A DNA stretch of 64,000 bases from Paenibacillus sp. FSL H3-0469 (GTDB lineage: Bacteria > Bacillota > Bacilli > Paenibacillales > Paenibacillaceae), in NCBI RefSeq assembly GCF_038051945.1, contig NZ_CP150302.1, positions 682,001-746,000 of the forward strand. The letters run 5' to 3'. Within the stretch, counting starts at the first letter, position 1; each line of letters starts with the position of its first letter. A program made the position numbers and the translations under genes. The notes beneath the pieces are model-generated. The model was not told the origin of the DNA. It saw only the letters and a list, made by a program, of their open reading frames with translations, and made no database searches. This document shows, piece by piece, positions 18,740-28,114 of the stretch.

Positions 18740-20371
18740 ATGATCCATTATGAACGTTTAACCATTGATTGCGTACTGGACACGTTGCAGCGGGATTACC
18801 CCGGCAAGCCTGCCGTGGTGTTCGAGCAGGAGACTGTAACCTTCGCGCAGTTGTATGATTATGCCGCCACGATCGCCGGCAATTTGCTGGACCTCGGCAT
18901 CCGGAAGAATGACAAGGTAGCCGTACTGCTGCCTAACAGTCTGGAATATCTGTATCTCTACTTCGCCCTGTTCCGGATCGGCGCATGGATCGTTCCCGTC
19001 AGCACGCGTTATGAGCCGGATGAGATCAGGCGGATTCTGGAGGATTCCGATGCGGAGACGATCATTTATCAGGACCGGCTGGGCATTTTTAATTATGAAG
19101 AGATTCTGTTGAAGGAGCTTCGTCCCCGGCTGCCGGCTATCCGCAATTATATTGTGCTGGGCGATGAGCCTCAGGCAGGCAGTCTGCCGTTCTCCGAACT
19201 GCTGAGCCCGCTGACCGTTCCGCTGAATAATAGGCCGCTTGAACCTGTTGAGCCTGACGATATTGCGATTCTGGGATACACCTCAGGAACCACCGGCCAC
19301 CCCAAGGGTGTGATGATCACTCACCGCAATCTGGTGGCTACCTCTTATTACGGCGGACAATTGCTGGATATCCGGGAGGATATCGGCTTTTCGATTGCTC
19401 CCCTCTATGCGGCACAGGGCTTCAATGCCGTGCTGGTCTACTTCGTCTCCTGTATTACGATGAAATGGATCACCAACTTCAACCCCAATGATATTCTGAG
19501 CCATGTCGCCAAAAACGGAATTAACCTCTTTCACACCCAGCCGACGATGTGGAGCCTGATTCTGGCCATGCCCTACTGCAAGCCGGGGCTGTTCCGCGAG
19601 CTGCGCAAGGTCGTGGTCTCCGGTTCGTTGTGCACCCCTTATCTGGCCCGCTCCATCGAGGAGACCACCCAATGTACGCTGATTAATGCCTACGGCATTA
19701 TTGAAGCTACCGGTCTGGTCACCATGACGCGCCTGGATGATCCGCCGGATGTCCGGCTGCACACCGTGGGCAGGCCGATTGAAGGCTTCGAGGCCAAGAT
19801 TGTGGACCGGGACCGCAAGGAGCTGCCGAAGGGTGAGATCGGCGAGCTGGCCATCCGGGGCTATCTGATGAAGGGCTACTATAAGAATGAGGCTAAGACA
19901 CGTGAGGTGATCGATGAGGAAGGATGGCTGTACACCGGGGATCTGGCTTGTTATTACAAGGATGGCGTCAACCTTTGTATTGCCGGACGGATCAAAGATA
20001 TGGTCATCCGCGGCGGCTTCAATGTCTATCCGGTAGATATTGAAGAATGTGTACTGCACATGGACAAGGTGGAGGATGTGTCGGTAGTCGGGGAGCCGGA
20101 TGAGATTCTGGGCGAGGCGCTTGCTGCTTTTGTCATCCCGAGGCCCGGAGTCCTGCTGACCGAAGGCGAAGTCAAGGCCTACTGCCGCGGCAAAATCGCC
20201 AACTACAAGGTACCCGACCGGGTGCACCTCGTCTCCCAGCTGCCGGTGCTGGAATCCGGCAAGGTGCAGAAGAATGTCCTCAGAAGGTGGGCCGTGGAGG
20301 GAATTCCGGCGGAAAGCCAATTTCTGCTGAATGACGTCATCGTCAGAGGCATGGGTGGAGAGAACCTGTAA
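18740..20371 (+). CDS. Acyl-CoA synthetase / acyl-AMP ligase
   Basis: This 543-residue ANL-family enzyme has the phosphate loop YTSGTTGHPKG, the TGDL motif, the hinge region near IRGGFNVYPVD and a C-terminal lysine in ESGKVQKN. It is full length with both the large and small domains, and has AAAGGAGA upstream of the ATG. The FNVYP hinge is typical of fatty or aryl acyl-CoA ligases rather than NRPS adenylation domains. It probably activates a carboxylic acid for loading on one of the free-standing ACPs; the substrate cannot be read from the sequence. Confidence 0.9.
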   Translation: MIHYERLTIDCVLDTLQRDYPGKPAVVFEQETVTFAQLYDYAATIAGNLLDLGIRKNDKVAVLLPNSLEYLYLYFALFRIGAWIVPVSTRYEPDEIRRILEDSDAETIIYQDRLGIFNYEEILLKELRPRLPAIRNYIVLGDEPQAGSLPFSELLSPLTVPLNNRPLEPVEPDDIAILGYTSGTTGHPKGVMITHRNLVATSYYGGQLLDIREDIGFSIAPLYAAQGFNAVLVYFVSCITMKWITNFNPNDILSHVAKNGINLFHTQPTMWSLILAMPYCKPGLFRELRKVVVSGSLCTPYLARSIEETTQCTLINAYGIIEATGLVTMTRLDDPPDVRLHTVGRPIEGFEAKIVDRDRKELPKGEIGELAIRGYLMKGYYKNEAKTREVIDEEGWLYTGDLACYYKDGVNLCIAGRIKDMVIRGGFNVYPVDIEECVLHMDKVEDVSVVGEPDEILGEALAAFVIPRPGVLLTEGEVKAYCRGKIANYKVPDRVHLVSQLPVLESGKVQKNVLRRWAVEGIPAESQFLLNDVIVRGMGGENL

Positions 20372-20426
20372 CATTACCTTGTATTCATTGTATGTTCATA
20401 AATCTCAGGGTTGAGGGGCGCTTAAT

Positions 20427-21581
20427 GTGGATTTCAGCTATACCGAGGAGCAGCGGCAGATCTGCAGTCTGATGGAGGAATGCAGCGGGCGATATTTGAA
20501 CGACGGAGTATATGAGGATGATGAGCATGGCACCTTCCGCAGGGATAAATGGTCCAGAATCGCCGATACCGGCTTGCTTGGACTTCCCTTCCCGGAGCGT
20601 TACGGCGGCGCAGAGCAGGGGATGCTGACTACGGCACTGGCGGTGTACTCACTGGCGCGGCACTGCCATGACGAAGGCCTGGTGTTCTCGGTATGCGCCC
20701 AGATGTCGGCGGCACAGGTGCCGCTCTGGGTGTATGGTAATGGGGAACAGCAGACAAGCTATCTGGCCCCGCTGATCGGCGGCAGATTCATCGGCAGCAG
20801 CGTCATTACAGAGCCGGGGGCCGGGTCCGACTCTTCTGCCATGACCACCTCGGTCGAGAAGCTTGCGGACGGGTATCTGCTGAATGGCGTCAAGACCTTT
20901 GCCACACTGGCCCCGGAAGCCGATATTCTGCTGGTGTACGGCAAGCATGCGAACGGATTGCCCATGCTGGATGTGTCTGCTTTTATTCTGGAGGCACAGC
21001 AGGAGGAATACAGGATAGGACAAGTCTTCGGCAAAATGGGTCTGCGGACCAGTCCGATGAGTGAGGTTCTGCTGAACCACACCCGCATTCCGGCTGACAG
21101 ACTGCTGGGACGGGAGCGTCAGGGGATGGGCATCTTCTTCAAGGCAATGCTGTGGGAGCGGATTATCGTCAGTGCTTATCATGCCGGAGCCATGGAACAG
21201 CAGTATGAACAGACGTATCATTATGCAAGCAAGAGGAAGCAGTTCGGACAAGCTATTCTCTCCTTCGAAGGGGTCTATGACAAGCTGGTCCAGATGCGGC
21301 TCCGGCTGGAAACGGGCAGGCTAATGCTGTACAAGGTATGCGCCGACTTCGATCAGGGACGCTGCGGGATGCACAGTGCTTCTATGCTGAAGCTGCATAC
21401 CTCCGAATCCAAGGTGCAGAACAGCCTGGCGGCTGTACAGATTTGGGGGGCTTACGGATATGTGAAGGAGAGTGCCCCGGAGAAGCAGATGCGGGATTCA
21501 CTGGCCTCCAAGCTGTACTCCGGGACGAGTGAGATGCAGAAGAGAATCATGCTGGAAGGTCTGGGGGAAGGGTATGAGTGA
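20427..21581 (+). CDS. Acyl-CoA-dehydrogenase-like flavoprotein, probable prolyl-S-PCP dehydrogenase (PltE/CloN3-like)
   Basis: This 384-residue protein has the full acyl-CoA dehydrogenase layout: ITEPGAGSDSS, KTFATLAP, SKRKQFGQ, YGYVKE and SGTSEMQ. It has a GTG start and overlaps the next gene by 8 bases. It is followed immediately by a proline-type adenylation enzyme and a small PCP, the order and content seen in pyrrole-2-carboxylate pathways (pyoluteorin, clorobiocin, prodiginines). There this flavoenzyme oxidises L-prolyl-S-PCP to pyrrolyl-S-PCP. EtfAB upstream would re-oxidise it. The alternative is oxidation of another aminoacyl carrier, such as the ZmaI step of zwittermicin. Confidence 0.88.
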   Translation: MDFSYTEEQRQICSLMEECSGRYLNDGVYEDDEHGTFRRDKWSRIADTGLLGLPFPERYGGAEQGMLTTALAVYSLARHCHDEGLVFSVCAQMSAAQVPLWVYGNGEQQTSYLAPLIGGRFIGSSVITEPGAGSDSSAMTTSVEKLADGYLLNGVKTFATLAPEADILLVYGKHANGLPMLDVSAFILEAQQEEYRIGQVFGKMGLRTSPMSEVLLNHTRIPADRLLGRERQGMGIFFKAMLWERIIVSAYHAGAMEQQYEQTYHYASKRKQFGQAILSFEGVYDKLVQMRLRLETGRLMLYKVCADFDQGRCGMHSASMLKLHTSESKVQNSLAAVQIWGAYGYVKESAPEKQMRDSLASKLYSGTSEMQKRIMLEGLGEGYE

Positions 21582-23199
21582 TTTCCTGCTTCAGCATTAC
21601 CTGATCTGCAGCGCCGAACGCTGCCCGGAGCGGACGGCATTGTATCATGAAGGCCGGGAGCTGACCTATGGCGGTCTCTACCGTCGCAGTCTGCAGATTT
21701 CCGATGCACTGATCTCCGCGGGTATGCTGCCGGGGGAGACTGCTGCAATCTGTCTGGACAAGTCTCCGCAGGCGATATGTGCCATGTTCGGCGTGCTGTT
21801 CACCGCAGGAGCATATATTCCGCTGGATACGACCTATTCTCCTGTTCAGCGGATGCTGGCCATCCTGGAGAGCAGCGGGACGCAGTACCTGATTACGGAG
21901 CGCACGAATCTGAAAAAGCTGTTGAAGGAGGCAGACTCCGGGCAAGCAGAACATTTAAGATCGCTGCATGTGCTGCTCCTGGATGAGAAGAAGGCAGAGT
22001 CAGAGGATGACAATGAAGATGGAGCGTATGACTGCAAAGCCGTTCATGTGGAGACAGGGCAGCCGCTGCGTGACCTGCAGAGCGGCAGAAGGCCGCCGAT
22101 CAGCGAGGATCTGGCCTATATTCTATACACTTCAGGCTCCACTGGAGTGCCTAAGGGAGTGATGATTACCCATCTCAATGCCAGAACATTCATTGACTGG
22201 TGCTGCAGCTACTTCAAGCCGGAAGAGCAAGACCGCTTCTCAGCGGTAGCGCCTTTTCATTTCGACCTGGCGGTCTTCGATATCTTCGTGCCGGTTGCCG
22301 TGGGGGCGACTCTGATCCTGCTGGGCACTGAGGTCATTCAGCATCCGTCACGCTTCCTTGCCGCAGTCAGGCAAGAGCGGATTAGCTGGATCTACACCGT
22401 ACCTTCCCTGTGGAATGCCGTAGTCAAATATGCCCGGTTCCCCGAAGGCGGTCTGCCTTCGCTGCGCGGCGTACTGTTCGCGGGAGAGGTTCTTCAGCCG
22501 AAGCTGCTGCTGCGGATGATGGAGCTGCTGCCGCGTGCAGATTTCTACAATTTATACGGACTAATAGAGACCAATGTCTGTACCTGTTATCCGCTGACGG
22601 CTCAACAGATTATACGGGATGCCCCGGTGCCGATTGGTTATCCCTGCGGGAATACCGGTGTGGTGGTAATCACCGCTGACGGCCGCCTTGCAAGCAGCGG
22701 TGAAGAGGGGGAGATCTGTGTCAGAGGCTCCATCGTTATGAAGGGATACTATCGTAATCCACAGCTTACAGAGCAGAGCTTCCGCCGGGTTCCCCCGGAG
22801 TGGGGGCTTGGGGACAGGCTCTATTGTACCGGGGATATGGCTACAGTGGACGAAGACGGCGCACTGGTCCTGATTGGACGCCGGGACGCTATGATCAAGC
22901 GCTCAGGCTTCCGGGTTGAGCTGCCGGAGATTGAGCGCGTGCTGCATGAGCTGGAGATGATCCTTCATGCCATAGTTGTTGATATCCCCGACAGCGAAGG
23001 CTATCCGCTGATCTGTGCCGCAGTGATCGTGCAGGATGCAGGCAGCTTCACTGTTCTCGGGCTGAAGCAGGCGGTCGGCAAGCGGCTGCCGGGCTATATG
23101 GTTCCCGATCTGGTTCATGTATATGACTGCTTCCCGGCCGGGGGCAGCGGCAAGGTGGACCGGCAGCAATTGAAGCTTGAATTCAGCAGGCGGCTGTGA
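21574..23199 (+). CDS. Free-standing adenylation enzyme, predicted L-proline-activating (PltF-like)
   Basis: The protein is 541 residues from ATG 21574, which overlaps the dehydrogenase stop. Adenylation motifs are clear: LYTSGSTGVPKG, YGLIETNVC, CTGDMA, KRSGFRVELPE and GSGKVDRQ. Aligning the pocket by eye gives D-L-F-Y-L-A-L-V-C-K. I remember the PltF/RedM prolyl pocket as D-L-L-Y-L-A-L-V-C-K, a single difference. Together with the adjoining dehydrogenase and PCP this supports L-proline as substrate. An alignment against characterised enzymes would settle it. Confidence 0.88.
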   Translation: MSDFLLQHYLICSAERCPERTALYHEGRELTYGGLYRRSLQISDALISAGMLPGETAAICLDKSPQAICAMFGVLFTAGAYIPLDTTYSPVQRMLAILESSGTQYLITERTNLKKLLKEADSGQAEHLRSLHVLLLDEKKAESEDDNEDGAYDCKAVHVETGQPLRDLQSGRRPPISEDLAYILYTSGSTGVPKGVMITHLNARTFIDWCCSYFKPEEQDRFSAVAPFHFDLAVFDIFVPVAVGATLILLGTEVIQHPSRFLAAVRQERISWIYTVPSLWNAVVKYARFPEGGLPSLRGVLFAGEVLQPKLLLRMMELLPRADFYNLYGLIETNVCTCYPLTAQQIIRDAPVPIGYPCGNTGVVVITADGRLASSGEEGEICVRGSIVMKGYYRNPQLTEQSFRRVPPEWGLGDRLYCTGDMATVDEDGALVLIGRRDAMIKRSGFRVELPEIERVLHELEMILHAIVVDIPDSEGYPLICAAVIVQDAGSFTVLGLKQAVGKRLPGYMVPDLVHVYDCFPAGGSGKVDRQQLKLEFSRRL

Positions 23200-23220
23200 T
23201 GGACGAAGAGAGAGGAGAAG

Positions 23221-23496
23221 ATGCAGATGCAGAACATGCTGTATGAGATTATCGCTGGCGTATGCTATTTCGATCAGGAGGAGCTGCATCCGGGCTTATC
23301 GATTGCCGACGATCTGGCCATTACCTCGGTGATGATCGTGGAGTACATCGCCATAGTAGAGAGAAGGCTTGGCATTAATCTGGAGAAGCATGTGGACGAG
23401 CTGCTGGGCTGCGAGACGCTGGGCGGACTGACCGGGCTTACGGAAGAGCTGGGCCGGGAGCAGTCTGCGCCGGACACAATGCACACGGGGAGGTAA
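23221..23496 (+). CDS. Discrete peptidyl carrier protein (probable prolyl/pyrrolyl carrier)
   Basis: This 91-residue carrier protein has its serine in LAITSVMIVEY. The residue before it is Thr, where most ACPs have Asp. An AGAGGAG site precedes the ATG. Its position after the proline-type adenylation enzyme and the dehydrogenase makes it the likely carrier on which proline is oxidised, as PltL and CloN5 do. The last about 15 residues look unstructured. Confidence 0.85.
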   Translation: MQMQNMLYEIIAGVCYFDQEELHPGLSIADDLAITSVMIVEYIAIVERRLGINLEKHVDELLGCETLGGLTGLTEELGREQSAPDTMHTGR

Positions 23497-23501
23497 TCGT
23501 G

Positions 23502-26450
23502 ATGACGGAATCCCGCTGCGGCCGTTCTTCTGCTAATGCTGCCACACTGCATGAATGCTTCGAGCTTCAGGCAGCCCGGCAGCCGGGACAGACTGCCATC
23601 GTTACAGCAGGAGAGTCTATGAGTTACGGGGAGCTGAACCGGCAGGCCAACCGCCTGGCGCATAATCTGATTGCCCGGGGTATCCGGCCGAATGACCATG
23701 TCGGGGTTATTGTGAACCGGAATAAGCATCTGATTGTGGCCCTCTTGGCTGTGCTAAAAAGCGGGGCCGCATATGTACCGTTAGATCCCCGTTACCCGGA
23801 CAGCCGCAAAAATTATATTTTGCAGCACTCGGGGGCGGTTGCCGCGATCTGTGAAAACGGAGAACCGCTGGATGTGCCCGTTCAATTCACCCTGGGAGCT
23901 GCTGACCTTACGGCAGATTCGGCAGATTCCCCCTCTTCCGATGATAATCCCGGTCTCCCGGTTCAGGGAAGGGATCTGGCCTATATCATGTACACCTCCG
24001 GATCGACCGGTATGCCTAAGGGTGTGATGATTGAGCACCGTTCTGCCGTTAACCTGATTGGCTGGGTGAACCGTGAGCTCCATATGTCCAGCAGGGACAA
24101 GGGATTATGTGTAACCTCGGTATGCTTCGATCTGTCCGTATATGATATCTTCGGCCTCCTGGCCGCTGGCGGCATGATTGTCCTGTGTGCGGAGTCGGAA
24201 ATTACCAGTCCTGCCGACCTTATCCGCATCCTGCTGGAACAGGGAATTACGTTCTGGAACTCTGTGCCTGCGACCCTGCAATATCTGATCAGGCATGCGT
24301 CGGAGCAGCTGCCGGATTTCACCCAAATGCAGCTGCAGCATATCTTCCTGAGCGGAGACTGGATTCCCCTGGAGCTGGCACGGAGCTATTCCCGTTACTT
24401 CCCCCGGGCCAAGCTGACCGCACTCGGCGGAGCTACGGAGGCTGCGGTCTGGTCCATCTATCATCATGTTGCTGAGGTCTGCGGGAACTGGACGAGCATT
24501 CCCTACGGCCTGCCGGTTGAGCAGAATGTCTGGTACATTCTCGATGATTCCGGGCAGCCGGTGGACGCGGGCGAGACCGGGGAGCTATACATCGGAGGGA
24601 TCGGGGTGGCGCGCGGTTACATCAATGACCCGGACAAAAGCGCACGGGCCTTCCTGCCCGATCCCTTCGGCAACCCTGGAGCGGACCGGATATACAGGAC
24701 AGGCGATCTGGGCCGGATGAGAGAAGATGGGATGATCGAATTCCTCGGCCGCCGTGACGATCAGGTGAAGATTCGCGGTTACCGCGTCGAGACGAAGGAG
24801 GTGGAGAAGCGGCTGCTGGACTATCCGGGAATCCGGGATGCAATCGTTACGGCCAGGAGCCAGGGTTCGGGGGAGAAACATCTATGCGCCTATCTGACTG
24901 CAAGCCAGCCAGACATTCAAGTCACTGCGCTCAAGCAGCATTTGGCTGAGCACCTGCCCGTCTACATGATTCCGTCCATATTCGTCCGGGTGGAGCAGCT
25001 CCCGTTGAATGCCAACGGCAAGGTGGATAAAAAACAACTGCCCGAGGTCACCCTGAATGCTATGCTCACGGACAGTGTATACATTCCCTGTACCACTCCG
25101 CTGCAGCAGTCCATCCGCCAGGCCTGGGAGACGGTGCTGGAGCTGAAGGAGCCTGGCCTGCACCATGATTTCTTCGAAATCGGCGGCAACTCGGTTGAAG
25201 CTGTCGCGCTGCACAGCGAGCTTGCTGCAAGAGGCATAACTCTTGCGTATGAAGATCTGCTGAGCAGCTCTACTATCGGAGCGCAGGCTATGCTTGTTGA
25301 GGGGGGACTTGCCGTGTATACCACGGCTGCTGCAAGCCTTAGGAGTGACGCTTACCGTAAAGAGGCAGCGGCTGGCGCCAGCTTCCCGGAGCAGAGCAAC
25401 GTCCCGGGAAGCCCGATAATACCGGCACCCTCCATCCAGGTATGCCGCGCTGCCCAGCCGCAGCCTTTTAACGACCTATATTACAAAAGCTGTCTCTATA
25501 ACTCACTGTTCCCTGTGCTGAACGTCTTCGGCAGAAACCTGAATACATTTCTGTGCAGCGATATATATGTATATCGCCTGGAGGGTTCTGAGGCCGGACC
25601 GTCGTCCATCTCTGCGGTCTGTCTTGAATCCGCCACACCCGAGGCGCTGCTGGAGCAGTTGCAGCTTACCGTCAGGTACGAGACCCCGCTGGAAGGGAAG
25701 GCGCTGAAGCAGAGGCTTATTGCGGGACTTGAGCGGCAGAGCCTGTTCATTCTGTGGGTGGACAGCTTCTATGAGCCGGCCCGCAGGGACACCTACCGGA
25801 AGAAGCATCTTGCCCATACGCTGCTGGTCTATGGCTTCAAAGAGTTGCAGGATCAGTTCCTTGTGCTGGAGCACAGCCATAAGGATGCGTTGAACTACAG
25901 GGAACGGATGCTTACAGCAGGCGATCTGCTGAATGGTTGCCAAGGCTATCTCCAGCATCTCATGCTGCCGGAGCAGACATACACGCAGATGGAATTCCCG
26001 CGTGACCAGCAGCCTTATCTTTATTATAAGCAGCCCGATATCTGTAAACTCCGCAGCCTGTACCGCACCTGCCAGGATGACTTAGCCGGAGGTATCGCGG
26101 CCTTGTCTGTCTTCCTTGCGGATTATGCCGCTCTACCGGGGAATCCCGAAGAGCCGCATACCCGGCGGCTGATCGCCGGTCTGAATACCATCATTGATTT
26201 CAAGCGGGCGGAGCAGTACCGGCTGGAGCGTCTGTTCACAGATCAACCCGCCGTTGTCTCCATAGCGGGCGGGATTATCCGCGCATGGCTGGATATCCGC
26301 AGCGATCTCATCCGCTGGAGTAAGGGTATTCAACTGCCGGAAGACTGGCGGATTGCCCATGAACAGCTGCTGAAGGATATCATGCACAAGGAAGAGGAGC
26401 TTATAGTGAGACTGTGCAGCCCGGCAAGAACGGGCAAGGAGGGAGCTTAG
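23502..26450 (+). CDS. NRPS A(Cys-type) - PCP with papain/BtrH-like C-terminal domain
   Basis: This 982-residue protein has no condensation or heterocyclisation domain. The adenylation domain (about 15-520) has MYTSGSTGMPKG, GGATEAAVW, RTGDLGRM and NANGKVDKK. The pocket reads D-L-Y-N-F-S-L-V-W-K by eye, close to the cysteine code I remember (D-L-Y-N-L-S-L-I-W-K). The PCP serine is near 564 (IGGNSVEA). After a linker, about 340 residues begin near 655 with YYKSCLYNSLFPVL, a Cys near 664 followed by hydrophobic residues, and later AHTLLVYGF. That spacing resembles BtrH-like acyltransferases and other papain-fold domains. I infer transfer of the cysteinyl unit, or of a chain, to an amine or thiol. 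The start is ATG 23502; GTG 23499 is also possible. Confidence 0.88.
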   Translation: MTESRCGRSSANAATLHECFELQAARQPGQTAIVTAGESMSYGELNRQANRLAHNLIARGIRPNDHVGVIVNRNKHLIVALLAVLKSGAAYVPLDPRYPDSRKNYILQHSGAVAAICENGEPLDVPVQFTLGAADLTADSADSPSSDDNPGLPVQGRDLAYIMYTSGSTGMPKGVMIEHRSAVNLIGWVNRELHMSSRDKGLCVTSVCFDLSVYDIFGLLAAGGMIVLCAESEITSPADLIRILLEQGITFWNSVPATLQYLIRHASEQLPDFTQMQLQHIFLSGDWIPLELARSYSRYFPRAKLTALGGATEAAVWSIYHHVAEVCGNWTSIPYGLPVEQNVWYILDDSGQPVDAGETGELYIGGIGVARGYINDPDKSARAFLPDPFGNPGADRIYRTGDLGRMREDGMIEFLGRRDDQVKIRGYRVETKEVEKRLLDYPGIRDAIVTARSQGSGEKHLCAYLTASQPDIQVTALKQHLAEHLPVYMIPSIFVRVEQLPLNANGKVDKKQLPEVTLNAMLTDSVYIPCTTPLQQSIRQAWETVLELKEPGLHHDFFEIGGNSVEAVALHSELAARGITLAYEDLLSSSTIGAQAMLVEGGLAVYTTAAASLRSDAYRKEAAAGASFPEQSNVPGSPIIPAPSIQVCRAAQPQPFNDLYYKSCLYNSLFPVLNVFGRNLNTFLCSDIYVYRLEGSEAGPSSISAVCLESATPEALLEQLQLTVRYETPLEGKALKQRLIAGLERQSLFILWVDSFYEPARRDTYRKKHLAHTLLVYGFKELQDQFLVLEHSHKDALNYRERMLTAGDLLNGCQGYLQHLMLPEQTYTQMEFPRDQQPYLYYKQPDICKLRSLYRTCQDDLAGGIAALSVFLADYAALPGNPEEPHTRRLIAGLNTIIDFKRAEQYRLERLFTDQPAVVSIAGGIIRAWLDIRSDLIRWSKGIQLPEDWRIAHEQLLKDIMHKEEELIVRLCSPARTGKEGA

Positions 26451-26453
26451 AAC

Positions 26454-27824
26454 GTGAAATTGGCCACTGAGCATCAACTGCATTATCTGTCACAGAAGTA
26501 CAACGAATATAATCTGCCGATGTATCTGAGCTATCCCGTGGACAGCCACTGGCGCCAGCCTGCGGATGAATCCGCCATCGCCCTTACCCTTAATGAACTG
26601 GAGGAGGCACAGGTCTATGTACATATCCCGTTCTGCAAATCCATCTGCTATTATTGCTGCTGTGACCGGGTGCTGGGCGGCAGAGAGGAAGATCAGGATC
26701 TCTATATCGGTGCGTTGGAGCAGGAGCTGGAACTTAAGCTGGCAGGCCGCAGCCGGAAGCTGAAGTCCGGCAATATCCACTGGGGCGGCGGAACACCGGC
26801 TTATCTGAATGAACGGCAGATCGAACGGCTGTACGGGAGTCTGAACCGGTATGTGGAGCCGCTGGAGAACGCCAGAGTGAAGCTGGAGGCCTACCCGGAC
26901 AAGCAGATTGTAAGTGAAGGGAAGCTGCGGCTGCTGAAGGCGCTGGGCTTCAATTATATCAGCTTCGGTGTTCAGGATTTCGACACCCGGGTCCTGAATG
27001 CCATTCACCGGGAATGCGATCTGGAAGAGACACGGGAGATTATAGGAATTGCCCGCAGCAAGGGCTTCACGGTGAATGTGGATCTGTGCTACGGCTTGCC
27101 CTATCAGGGTCTTGGAGAGTTCGAGCGCACACTGCGGGAGATTGTCAAGATCGCTCCGGACAAAATTGTGGCCTTCCCGTACGCCCATTATCCGGCCATC
27201 TATCCGCTGCAGCGCAAAATCCCGCTGCTCAGCCTGCCCAATCCTTACATGGTAGCCCGTCTTTTCGAGCTGGCCCGGGAGGCGCTGTCGCCGGATTATA
27301 CCATGATGGGCAGCGATACCTTCATCCGCAATACCGGAAGAGAACGGCATCCGGGACCGCAGGTGGTCAGGGATTTCATGGGTTCCTCGGAGATTGGCAG
27401 CCCGGAGCTGCTGGGACTGGGCAAGTCGGCCGTCAGCAAGACCGGCAGACTCTATTATAAGAACACCACGGCTATGGACCGTTACCGCTCAGCGCTGGAT
27501 CAGGGCAGACTCCCTGTAGAGACCGGCAGAACCCATCAGATGTCGGAGGATGACCTGGTTCGTGCTGAGCTTATCCTGCAGCGGCTCCTCGGCGGCATGT
27601 CCATCGACAAAGAGGCGTTCACTTCCAGCTGCGGCGCGGATTTCGACACTTACTTCCAGCAGGAAATTATTCAGCTTCGTGCCATGGAGCGGGACGGGCT
27701 TCTGGAAGGGGTAGATTCTCCGCTGATTCAGGTCACACCAAGCGGTACCTATTTCATCCGGGCGATTGCCCATGTTTTTGATCCCTATTACAAATCCCCC
27801 AGTATTGGAGAAAACAGTATATGA
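26454..27824 (+). CDS. HemN-like radical SAM enzyme
   Basis: This 456-residue protein has the iron-sulphur motif CKSICYYC (Cys 61, 65, 68) after VHIPF, the glycine motif GGGTP, and a HemN-type C-terminal region (MSEDDLVRAELI, TPSGTYFIRAIA). The N-terminus has the YNLPMYLSYPV segment of the coproporphyrinogen-oxidase type. True heme enzymes and tailoring enzymes (methyl transfer, cyclopropanation in other pathways) share this fold. Its place between the Cys-type NRPS and an ACP, in a single operon, favours tailoring. The start is GTG with AAGGAGG upstream. The flavodoxin at 13925 could donate electrons. Confidence 0.88.
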   Translation: MKLATEHQLHYLSQKYNEYNLPMYLSYPVDSHWRQPADESAIALTLNELEEAQVYVHIPFCKSICYYCCCDRVLGGREEDQDLYIGALEQELELKLAGRSRKLKSGNIHWGGGTPAYLNERQIERLYGSLNRYVEPLENARVKLEAYPDKQIVSEGKLRLLKALGFNYISFGVQDFDTRVLNAIHRECDLEETREIIGIARSKGFTVNVDLCYGLPYQGLGEFERTLREIVKIAPDKIVAFPYAHYPAIYPLQRKIPLLSLPNPYMVARLFELAREALSPDYTMMGSDTFIRNTGRERHPGPQVVRDFMGSSEIGSPELLGLGKSAVSKTGRLYYKNTTAMDRYRSALDQGRLPVETGRTHQMSEDDLVRAELILQRLLGGMSIDKEAFTSSCGADFDTYFQQEIIQLRAMERDGLLEGVDSPLIQVTPSGTYFIRAIAHVFDPYYKSPSIGENSI

Positions 27825-28069
27825 AAATCACAGAACAAGTTACAATGATCGTAGCGGGTCTGACCCGCGTTCCTGCTGTGGAGCTGCGCCCGGACACTGA
27901 TATCTTCGAGTCCCGGCTGCTGAGCTCTCTGGGTCTGCTTGACCTGGTGGACAGACTGGAGCGCGAATTCAAGATCATTATTCTGCCCGAGGAACTGATA
28001 CATGAACACTTCGCAAGCATCGGCACGATCATCGGGTTTGTCGGCCATAAGCTCGCGGAGGCTTCATAA
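27821..28069 (+). CDS. Discrete acyl carrier protein at the end of the operon
   Basis: This 82-residue carrier has Ser in the segment ESRLLSSLGLLDLV, resembling D-alanine/aminoacyl carrier proteins where the usual Asp before the serine is missing; which of the two adjacent serines is modified needs alignment. It overlaps the radical SAM stop by an ATGA and ends 45 bases before the response regulator start. It may hold the substrate of the radical SAM enzyme or of the acyl-AMP ligase. Confidence 0.85.
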   Translation: MKITEQVTMIVAGLTRVPAVELRPDTDIFESRLLSSLGLLDLVDRLEREFKIIILPEELIHEHFASIGTIIGFVGHKLAEAS

Positions 28070-28114
28070 CAGGGAATGATCCAGGAAACTGCGGGCTGCG
28101 GAGAGGTGAGCGAA

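Noticed and set aside
19283..20374. Open frame of 363 codons on the minus strand
   Set aside because: Mirror of the acyl-AMP ligase gene; codon-bias artefact of GC-rich coding DNA.
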